A stretch of 5,440 nucleotides of DNA from an uncultured Planctomycetaceae bacterium (GTDB taxonomy: Bacteria; Planctomycetota; Planctomycetia; Pirellulales; Thermoguttaceae). The stretch's first letter is position 1; each line of letters begins with the position of its first letter. The notes beneath the pieces are model-generated. The model had not been told where the DNA came from and did no database searches. It was given only the letters and a program-made list of their open reading frames with translations. Shown here piece after piece: positions 1 to 5,440 of this stretch. The DNA is taken from contig CAMZHY010000273.1 of the NCBI GenBank assembly GCA_947307005.1, forward strand, positions 1 through 5,440. Direction: 5' to 3'. Position numbers and translations under genes: made by a program.

Positions 1-1441
1 AATCGCCGGAGACGAAAAAGTCGTTTGGCGTTTTCGTCTGTCTGAAGTAATCGAACCCCGGGGCAAATCGATCGGCGAGATTAGGGTTAAAAGCCCAACT
101 GATGGGAATACCGCCTCGTTCAGGATCGTTCCAGAACGTTGGCATGGATTGACAAACCCAAGCGGCGGAATCATAGTCGCCGGAATAAATAGCGACGAAT
201 GTTTTGTCGATAGGTCGTTTATTGTCGTCGACGAGTCCTCGTTTGCGGAGTGAATCAAAGGTCGGTTTTTCTTGAGAATAGCGTTTTGCAAGCGGAAAAT
301 GTTGGTAGAAAGAGGCGTTTGCCATTGCGCCGAGTCCTAGCGCGTCGGCGTCGAGATAGCCGTTGTAGTTTGAGAGAATCTCCGCGTGGCGCCATTCGGT
401 CTGAACTCCTCCGTGTTTGCCCCCGACCCCGCCGTAATCCGTATATTTCGTATCCCAAGGCGTGAACCCTGCGACTCGGATCATTTTTTTCCCCGACGTT
501 CCCTCGTAAGCCGCGCGCATAATTGCGTTGAACGTGTTGAAATCTGTTCCCAACGGTTGGTTAGGATCGTCGTTGGGCGCTTCGTCTTCCCAAGGGGAAA
601 GATCGAAAAAAAATCCTTTACGGGCGACGATAAAATCTCGATTCGTTAAACAATGGTTCTGAATCGCGCCGTTGGGATGAGCGAGCCAAAACGCGTCAAT
701 GTAATATCCCGCTTCGACGAGGTTGACTTTTCGAGGTTTAAGGTATTTTTCAATCATCCAGCAATACGCGTCCGCTTTAGCGGAACCCGTAGAATCGAGA
801 TTTGTTCCTGGAATTTTGCCTCGACCTGTAAAGAGAGACGCGCCGTCTTTGTTAATCAAACGTTTGACGACGGGAAGAGCGCGCCCGTCGGAGGAGGCGA
901 CAAGTTTGTCATAAAGCGATCCTTTTTCGACGTCGTAACGGATGGGCAATAGATTTTCAACCCCCGCGATCGTAAGCGCGACGTTGACGGTTGAGGCGAC
1001 GCGTTCGTCGTAAAGGACGACGCCTTTGTAAACGTTTGAGAAAACGTCCAGAAGCTCGTCAAGCGAATTGATTTCGACGCGTTTTCGATCCTGAAGCCAT
1101 CCTTTTAGAACGGTTCCGTCGCTTCGACGAATCTCATTGGAAAACGTTTCGAGCCAGAAAGCGTCGACGTCGCGTCCGTATCCCTGGACGTAGTTCACGA
1201 AGAGTGTTGCGGAATCGCGGTTGACGAGACCTTGGAGCGACGAAATCAAGAGCGTTTCATCCCAGACTCTGCGAACGTCGGCTGGATTCGATTTGTCGAC
1301 GGAACGAAGCGCCGTCATGTCAAACGTGTAGAAGGGCTGTTCAGAGGAAAGTTGGTTTTCTTCGGCTTTAACGAAACTTATCGCGAAGAAAAGCGCGAGG
1401 ATTGTCGTTAGCGAAAACGTCGTCGAAACGAGTTTTTTCAT
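1..1441 (-). CDS. GxGYxYP-family secreted protein, putative glycoside hydrolase (3' end cut by window)
   Basis: The frame is open from the ATG at 1441 to the left edge, giving 480 residues with no stop. Residues 1-26 form a clear signal peptide: MKK, a hydrophobic core (about 11-24), then VKA with likely cleavage after A26. The mature part opens with YTFDMTALRS (38-47), then SSLQGLVNRD (67-76), which I recognise as typical of the GxGYxYP N-terminal domain. Later blocks are GFTPWDTKYT (325-334), GVQTEW (345-350), ALGLGAMANASFYQ (367-380) and AIYSGDYDSA (417-426). The last visible residues are NDFFVSGD (473-480). In this family the glycine/tyrosine signature follows such a stretch, so the window seems to cut the gene just before it. 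The family is annotated as putative glycoside hydrolase without a well-established reaction, so substrate is unknown. No Shine-Dalgarno precedes the ATG. The gene lies 94 bases downstream of the GH99-like gene. Family call fairly sure; activity is inference. Confidence 0.85.
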   Translation of the reverse strand, partial: MKKLVSTTFSLTTILALFFAISFVKAEENQLSSEQPFYTFDMTALRSVDKSNPADVRRVWDETLLISSLQGLVNRDSATLFVNYVQGYGRDVDAFWLETFSNEIRRSDGTVLKGWLQDRKRVEINSLDELLDVFSNVYKGVVLYDERVASTVNVALTIAGVENLLPIRYDVEKGSLYDKLVASSDGRALPVVKRLINKDGASLFTGRGKIPGTNLDSTGSAKADAYCWMIEKYLKPRKVNLVEAGYYIDAFWLAHPNGAIQNHCLTNRDFIVARKGFFFDLSPWEDEAPNDDPNQPLGTDFNTFNAIMRAAYEGTSGKKMIRVAGFTPWDTKYTDYGGVGGKHGGVQTEWRHAEILSNYNGYLDADALGLGAMANASFYQHFPLAKRYSQEKPTFDSLRKRGLVDDNKRPIDKTFVAIYSGDYDSAAWVCQSMPTFWNDPERGGIPISWAFNPNLADRFAPGFDYFRQTKTPNDFFVSGD

Positions 1442-1462
1442 AGCGGTTAATTCCCAAGGAGG
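1442..1462 (-). other. Leader just upstream of the GxGYxYP start, with a CCTCCTT motif and no SD
   Basis: On the transcribed strand this short leader reads ATCCTCCTTGGG and then an AT-rich stretch before the ATG. The CCTCCTT (1456-1462 on the plus strand, as AAGGAGG) is the complement of a Shine-Dalgarno sequence, not a Shine-Dalgarno. No purine-rich ribosome binding site is seen in the 20 bases before the start codon. Initiation may therefore be leaderless-like or depend on low structure. Whether the motif does anything is unknown. Confidence 0.35.
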
Positions 1463-1504
1463 ATAACAAAAGACTTTGCCTCGAGAGCGGGGGTCGAGGC
1501 AAAG
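1463..1504 (-). terminator. Hairpin with T-rich tail after the GH99-like gene (terminator or intercistronic element)
   Basis: An 11-bp perfect inverted repeat, CTTTGCCTCGA (1474-1484) and TCGAGGCAAAG (1494-1504), encloses a 9-base loop (1485-1493). On the minus strand it lies 31 bases past the stop codon of the GH99-like gene and is followed by TCTTTTGTTAT (1473 to 1463). That is the layout of an intrinsic terminator for that gene, although the T-tract is interrupted. On the plus strand the hairpin is followed by an A-rich stretch, so it would not terminate in that direction. Its 3' edge is only about 32 bases before the next ATG, which leaves little room for a separate promoter. It could equally be a partial terminator or an mRNA-stabilising element. 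Confidence 0.6.
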
Positions 1505-1535
1505 GCTAGAAAAAACAAAGAACGTCTATAAACGA

Positions 1536-4106
1536 CTACTTCTTAGAATTCTTTGGATAATCGTACGGGCCAAGTCCTATTTCGTGAGGCGCGTAGTTGA
1601 CGGGGAATCCGCCTTCCGGCCTTTTGCATAAGACGTCGCGAATCGCTTCGTACATGCCGAATCCAAACTCGTTGTTCGGCTCAATGTACGACCCTTCGCC
1701 CCATTCGTTAAGAGGTCCTAGCACGGCGCGTTTGATTCCCGTTTTGTCGGCAAAGGACTTATAATCTTCAAGAAGACGTTTGAAAGACTTTACCGAGCGT
1801 CCGTAGACGACGACGCTTCGAAATCCATGCCATGGTCGCGAATCCCAGCCCGTGGAAATGTTCGGCATGAAGGGAAGAATTCCCGTTTCATGACGTTCTT
1901 CCCAGTTGGTTTTCGACGCCGCGACGACCTGGTCAAACGAGTACAACATCGGATTCGCGACGCCTTTTCCCGGATACATGAAATGGTAAATCGTCGTTTC
2001 GTCAAAACTTCCGTTTGCCAATTCTTGAACGACCCGAGGATCGGTCGACTCCTCCGGCCATTTCATGGCGATGAAGTAGACGCCGGGAAGTCCCGCTTCT
2101 TCGCACATTTTGCGCGTGATATCAAACGCGCGTTTACACCCCTCGCCCTGCTTAAGTTCGACGCCCTCTTTTAAGGCTTCTTCGCGCATATCGTGGTCGA
2201 GAATCTCCTGCTGCCAGAGCGCGACGACAGGTTTGCCGTCGATCGTGTAGTATTCGGGAGTCTTGAAATAATTGTCGATCCAAAACTGCGAGACTTTTGT
2301 CCAGTCCTCGGTCGAATGCGTGCCGTAACCGGTGTGGTTCGCCCACATAATCGCCCATTTTAGATGAGAGCGATACTTTGCATGCTGGAACGCGTTAATC
2401 CAGTGATCGAGCGAAATTTGACCGTGACGCCAATACCAGTCGACTAGGAAAAAACGAATTCCGTTTTCCGCCGCCCATTTAATCTGCCAGTCGACGACTT
2501 CCGGGTTCGATTCGTCGTAGTATCCTAAGAGCGGTTTCCGAATGGGCGCGGCTGAATCGATTTTTTCCCAGTTGACGCTTCTGGACCATCCGGGGAAGTA
2601 GAAGGCGCCTATTTCGTAATCGCTTTCAAGGTTGCGAGGTTCGGGAACGTAGGATACGTTTTTCGGCAATTCTGCGGAAGGAAGAACCTTTAGCGCGACC
2701 GTTAAGGCGTTGGCGGTCTCCTTCTTTGAAGTCGTCGCGGAAAGGCGGAGCGCGACGTCAAAGTCGCCCGATGATTTGACGTCGTATTTGGAGACGATTT
2801 TACACGCCTCGCCGGGGAGCAGTGAAAAACCGTCGGGAAACGCGGCGACGGAGTCTTGCGCTTTGACGGCGACAATCGTGGCGTCAAGACCTGAAGCGTC
2901 GACCGTTTGGACGGAACTGCGGTCGCCGATGGGGTTGAATCCGAGAAGGGGATCGACCGCGATTTTTTGAATTACAACTTCCTTGAGAAGAACGTCGTCG
3001 TTCGAGTCGGCGGTCAATTTGAAACCGGCGAGGGGCGCGCCGCCGCAGTTGCGAACAATTGTTTCATATTGAACGGCGGCTAATCCGTTGCAAAGACGCG
3101 CCAATTCCGATTGTCGTCCGTCTTGCGTTTCGAGGACTCCGTCGCCAATCGGTTCTTTCGTAAACGCGACGCGACGAAGTTTGACGGCGCTCGGTAAAGA
3201 GACTTCCCATCGGAAAAAAGGCGCGCCCCATTCTTTGTAAGCTCCAAGTTCGACGTTTTTCGAGAAAACGACGTCCGACGAGTCGGCGGCTTGGCAGAGA
3301 TTAAACAGAGGAATTTCAACAGACGTCTGTCCCGAGCCGGAAGCGGTTAGACAACGGAGGGTCGCTCGCGGAAAAGGTTCGTCGTCGGCGCCATTGTCGA
3401 CGTTTTGCCATTCAAAATAGAGGTTAGAACCTATCTCAGCCGGATCAAGCCGTCCAATCTCGCTGATCCATTCGTTCCGTCCTTCAACGGCGTCTGACTG
3501 AAGACGGGAAAGCGCGTTCTCATCCCAGTCGGAACGCCCCATTGGCGCGGCTTCGTCGATTCCGATATCGAGTATGCGGATATAGTCGATTTCTAGCTCC
3601 GCTCCTCGTTCCACGTCGGCGGTTTCCGGTCTTCCGACGTCGACGCGAATCTTGATAATCTGCGGTTCGGCGAGCCACGCGGGAATAATCTGATAGGTGT
3701 GAAATTCGCCGTCGTGCCGAATGCGCCACGACGCGGTTTTCTCCTGAGAGAACCCGTTGTACTTTCCTTCGTCTGAAGATGCGAAGAAGATTTCCCCGAT
3801 CCCGGCTCCCGTCGAGCGCATCCGTATTTCAACGTACTGACCTTGACGGGGCTTGAGCATGAAATGAGGACTGACGACGAACGGATCCCACGAAGTTTCG
3901 CGCGCTTTAAGCGCTCCGTCATGGAGAACGGGTTTCGTTAAACTGGCGGGAGTCCATTCTTCGACGGACTGAACGTCGTTAAAATCCCAAGAGATAATTG
4001 TTTGCGGTTCTGCCGCGGAACAGACGTTTGGCGTTGTCGATACTGCGGTAAAGAGCGCGAGGACGGAGATAATCACTCCGAAAAACACCGTGAATTTTTC
4101 GGTCAT
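1536..4106 (-). CDS. Secreted multidomain protein with C-terminal GH99-like/WbsX domain
   Basis: I chose the ATG at 4106 (856 residues). The longer frame to 4163 starts at a TTG overlapping the previous gene and puts 19 residues ahead of the signal peptide. From the ATG, MTEKF is followed by a hydrophobic core (about 6-24) and cleavage near CSA-AE (31-32); no lipobox is seen. Residues about 37-182 look like a carbohydrate-binding beta-sandwich, opening SWDFNDVQSVEEW and ending ELEIDYIRILDI. Residues about 225-320 and 340-480 are further beta-rich modules, the last resembling CARDB-type domains. The catalytic-type domain spans about 497-825: IGAFYFPGW (499-507), GYYDES, FFLVDWYW (552-559), MWANH (587-591), NISTGWDSRPW and GPLNEWGEGSYIEP (797-810). 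E801 and E804 have the E-x-x-E spacing of the GH99 catalytic pair. GH99 enzymes are endo-mannan hydrolases; WbsX relatives are often labelled glycosyltransferases. Secretion favours a hydrolase, but the substrate is unknown. The stop is TAG. There are 43 bases to the upstream gene and only a weak GGAAAA before the start. Confidence 0.88.
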   Translation of the reverse strand: MTEKFTVFFGVIISVLALFTAVSTTPNVCSAAEPQTIISWDFNDVQSVEEWTPASLTKPVLHDGALKARETSWDPFVVSPHFMLKPRQGQYVEIRMRSTGAGIGEIFFASSDEGKYNGFSQEKTASWRIRHDGEFHTYQIIPAWLAEPQIIKIRVDVGRPETADVERGAELEIDYIRILDIGIDEAAPMGRSDWDENALSRLQSDAVEGRNEWISEIGRLDPAEIGSNLYFEWQNVDNGADDEPFPRATLRCLTASGSGQTSVEIPLFNLCQAADSSDVVFSKNVELGAYKEWGAPFFRWEVSLPSAVKLRRVAFTKEPIGDGVLETQDGRQSELARLCNGLAAVQYETIVRNCGGAPLAGFKLTADSNDDVLLKEVVIQKIAVDPLLGFNPIGDRSSVQTVDASGLDATIVAVKAQDSVAAFPDGFSLLPGEACKIVSKYDVKSSGDFDVALRLSATTSKKETANALTVALKVLPSAELPKNVSYVPEPRNLESDYEIGAFYFPGWSRSVNWEKIDSAAPIRKPLLGYYDESNPEVVDWQIKWAAENGIRFFLVDWYWRHGQISLDHWINAFQHAKYRSHLKWAIMWANHTGYGTHSTEDWTKVSQFWIDNYFKTPEYYTIDGKPVVALWQQEILDHDMREEALKEGVELKQGEGCKRAFDITRKMCEEAGLPGVYFIAMKWPEESTDPRVVQELANGSFDETTIYHFMYPGKGVANPMLYSFDQVVAASKTNWEERHETGILPFMPNISTGWDSRPWHGFRSVVVYGRSVKSFKRLLEDYKSFADKTGIKRAVLGPLNEWGEGSYIEPNNEFGFGMYEAIRDVLCKRPEGGFPVNYAPHEIGLGPYDYPKNSKK

Positions 4107-4149
4107 ATTCTGTTTTCCAGCGAAATAGGGGCTAACGAAACAGGTTTCT
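4107..4149 (-). other. Short intergenic gap, no recognisable promoter
   Basis: These 43 bases separate the stop codon of the glycine-zipper ORF from the preferred ATG of the GH99-like gene. On the minus strand I see no convincing -35/-10 pair and no hairpin beyond a trivial 5-bp GAAAC/GTTTC palindrome at the upstream end. The only candidate ribosome binding element is GGAAAA shortly before the ATG. The spacing fits co-transcription with the upstream gene. Confidence 0.4.
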
Positions 4150-5130
4150 TCATTTATCGTCAAAATCGACGTCGAAGTCGTCGTTTGAATCGGAGGCGTC
4201 CTGCTTGGGAGCGTTGTCTTTGGGCTTGAGAAGGAGTTCCGACAAGTTTGCCCCGTCAGCGTATGTTTTGAGCAAGTTTGAAGTCGTCTGATGAGGAAGG
4301 ACGAAACGCTGTATGGCCCGATTCGGATAGACGCTTGATACGACCAAAAGTTTAGGCGTGTCGGTTGGGAGTTCGGGATAAGAAAACGCGGGAGCGTTAG
4401 GGAAATAATAACTTTGTAACCAACGGTAGAAGGCTTGAATCGCGGCGGAATCGACGCGCATCGAGCCGATAATGTTGGAGCTATTCAAGTCGGGAATAAA
4501 AGCGCCAAGACGTTTGAGGGAGACGGGACCGTCGAGATCGCGCGTTTGCGCGATGTAGTTGACGTTCCGTTCTCGCGTCGCCCGGTAATTGTTAATTCCG
4601 AGTTTGAGAAGGTCTTGATTGCCGAGACAGAAAAGAATCGCGTTTTTGTTGAGAACGACGAGATATCCCTCTCGCGCGAATAGAGGCGTTTGATCGACTT
4701 GGGCCGCTTCTTCATTTGCCGACTGAAGAAGTTTGCGCTGAAGTTCTCCGTCGTTCTGGATTATGGAGATAAGAGCCTCGGCAGGCGAGAACGCCGCGCT
4801 TTTTATCGCCGACGCGCCGGAAGAGGAGTAATTTCCTTCCTTTTCGGCTTTCATGAGCGCGGTTTGTCGAACGTACGTTTCAATGTCGGAGACGTACGTC
4901 CTGAAACCGTTGATACGATGCTCTTTCATTGCGGTTTCCTCGCCGACGCTTTCACCGACAAGTCCTCCAATGAGCGAACCTAGCGTTCCTCCGACTTCAG
5001 CGGCTCGTTCCGGATTGGCGCGGCGACGTTCGGGAACGGGGCGGCGACTGGCGTTTTGACGCGCGAGCCGACGTTCCGCCATGGTTCCAAACAACTGCGA
5101 CGCGGCGTCGGCGGCCTGTTTGGACCCCAT
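4150..5130 (-). CDS. Unrecognised 326-residue protein with glycine zipper, Arg-rich N-terminus and acidic tail
   Basis: I do not recognise this family. The ATG at 5130 lies two codons after the TGA of the upstream ORF and in the same frame. Residues 20-42 are arginine-rich (RRLARQ, SRRPVPERRR). Residues 47-63 form a perfect glycine zipper, with glycines at 47, 51, 55, 59 and 63 separated by small or hydrophobic residues. Such zippers pack helices in membranes or oligomers. Residues 68-145 look helical and polar. A hydrophobic stretch, GYLVVLNKNAILFCLG (155-170), looks like beta strands rather than a membrane span. An aromatic block, AFYRWLQSYYFPNAP (233-247), precedes PKLLVVSSVYPNRAIQRFVLP (259-279). 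The tail 311-326 is strongly acidic (DDFDVDFDD). No signal peptide or enzymatic motif is visible. With a 6-base gap upstream it is surely co-transcribed with that ORF, and it may be its natural C-terminal continuation. That it is coding is well supported by length and composition. Confidence 0.75.
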   Translation of the reverse strand: MGSKQAADAASQLFGTMAERRLARQNASRRPVPERRRANPERAAEVGGTLGSLIGGLVGESVGEETAMKEHRINGFRTYVSDIETYVRQTALMKAEKEGNYSSSGASAIKSAAFSPAEALISIIQNDGELQRKLLQSANEEAAQVDQTPLFAREGYLVVLNKNAILFCLGNQDLLKLGINNYRATRERNVNYIAQTRDLDGPVSLKRLGAFIPDLNSSNIIGSMRVDSAAIQAFYRWLQSYYFPNAPAFSYPELPTDTPKLLVVSSVYPNRAIQRFVLPHQTTSNLLKTYADGANLSELLLKPKDNAPKQDASDSNDDFDVDFDDK

Positions 5131-5139
5131 GTACCGTCA
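5128..5139 (-). other. In-frame stop/start junction: TGA, two codons, ATG
   Basis: On the minus strand the upstream ORF stops at TGA (5139-5137). CGG and TAC follow, then the ATG (5130-5128) of the next ORF in the same reading frame. No good Shine-Dalgarno precedes this ATG; the best purine run is GAGA about 13-16 bases upstream, inside the upstream ORF. Terminating ribosomes could re-initiate directly on the ATG. Alternatively the TGA could be a nonsense mutation, a sequencing error or a readthrough site splitting one longer protein. The sequence alone cannot decide. Confidence 0.6.
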
Positions 5140-5440
5140 AATCTCGCGCGCTTTAGGAACAATCATTTCCTTGGCAAACGCTTCGGAGTCGTCGACTTCT
5201 AGGTAGAACATAAACGATTCCGCCGCCAGTTCGCCTTCCGTTGGGAGACCAAGACAGTATTCGACAAACCTCACGCGGTTGAACGGGGCGGGCAACGTTT
5301 CGGCAAGGGAACCGGGGACGTCGACTTGTCCCGCGAGCGCCGATTCGACGTCGGGAAGACTCGAAAAGAAACGATCCGCCGTCACATTGAGAGGATAGGG
5401 GTCGCGAGAGGTGGCGAGCTGAGCGGCCGCGTCAGAATTC
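5137..5440 (-). CDS. C-terminal 100 residues of an unrecognised protein (5' end outside window)
   Basis: The frame is open from the right edge to TGA at 5137. A GTG at 5385 could serve as a start, but the frame continues past it to the edge (NVTADRFF preceded by SRDPYPL), so the gene most likely begins outside the window. Visible features are PDVESALAGQVDVPG, then PFNRVRFVEYCLGLPTEGEL, then a predicted strand-helix unit SFMFYLEVDD followed by SEAFAKEMIVPKAREI at the end. Nothing identifies a catalytic family or membrane segment in this piece. It is in the same frame as the downstream glycine-zipper ORF and only two sense codons away. The two may be parts of one protein, or translationally coupled partners. 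Coding status is likely; function is unknown. Confidence 0.6.
   Translation of the reverse strand, partial: NSDAAAQLATSRDPYPLNVTADRFFSSLPDVESALAGQVDVPGSLAETLPAPFNRVRFVEYCLGLPTEGELAAESFMFYLEVDDSEAFAKEMIVPKAREI

Noticed and set aside
250..952. Plus-strand frames of 71-99 residues in the left part
   Set aside because: They are antisense to the continuous 480-codon GxGYxYP frame, which has a signal peptide and recognisable family motifs.
1456..1462. AAGGAGG on the plus strand as a ribosome binding site
   Set aside because: No start codon with a meaningful ORF follows at suitable distance on the plus strand, and all convincing genes are on the minus strand.
1827..2174. 115-residue plus-strand frame and other frames of 60-110 residues inside the GH99-like gene
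   Set aside because: They lie entirely within a well-supported gene on the other strand or in another frame, with low-complexity arginine/serine-rich translations typical of shadow frames.
4107..4163. Longer start for the GH99-like protein at the TTG at 4163
   Set aside because: It overlaps the end of the previous gene, uses a rare start codon, and puts 19 residues before a normal signal peptide that begins at the ATG at 4106.
5137..5385. Complete 82-residue gene starting at the GTG at 5385
   Set aside because: The frame stays open past the GTG to the window edge with similar composition, so a longer gene starting outside is more likely.
5423..5440. NotI (GCGGCCGC) and EcoRI (GAATTC) sites at the right edge as a cloning junction
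   Set aside because: The minus-strand ORF reads through both sites without a break, and GAATTC also occurs elsewhere inside genes, as at 1544-1549. Chance is enough.

Overview
The window holds four protein-coding genes, all on the minus strand and packed closely. Transcription therefore runs from the right edge to the left edge. The two outer genes are cut by the window ends. The complete genes are short-spaced (6, 43 and 94 bases between neighbours), so most of the region could be one transcript. Gene starts lack strong Shine-Dalgarno sequences. Base composition looks moderate to slightly GC-rich, with many GACG/GTCG/TCGTCG words in coding sequence. No RNA gene, CRISPR array, transposon or integrase was seen.

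Reading in the direction of transcription, the right end (about 5440 to 4150) carries two unrecognised ORFs in the same frame. One is the C-terminal 100 residues of a protein ending at a TGA. Only two sense codons later comes the ATG of a 326-residue protein with a perfect five-glycine zipper, an arginine-rich N-terminus and an acidic tail. They may be two tightly coupled genes or one gene split by a stop codon.

The left two thirds carry two secreted proteins linked to carbohydrate metabolism. The first is a large multidomain protein (856 residues from the preferred ATG). It has a signal peptide, beta-rich N-terminal modules and a C-terminal GH99-like/WbsX domain with an intact NEWGEG motif. 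The second is a GxGYxYP-family protein with a signal peptide, of which 480 residues are visible. A strong 11-bp hairpin with a T-rich tail lies between them, close to the second start codon.

Secreted GH99-like/WbsX proteins next to GxGYxYP proteins, together with weak ribosome binding sites, suggest a polysaccharide-degrading bacterium of the Planctomycetota-Verrucomicrobiota-Lentisphaerota type. Planctomycetota is my best guess. This is inference from gene content, as there is no marker gene. The two secreted proteins plausibly act on the same extracellular glycan. The two right-hand ORFs have no evident link to that job.
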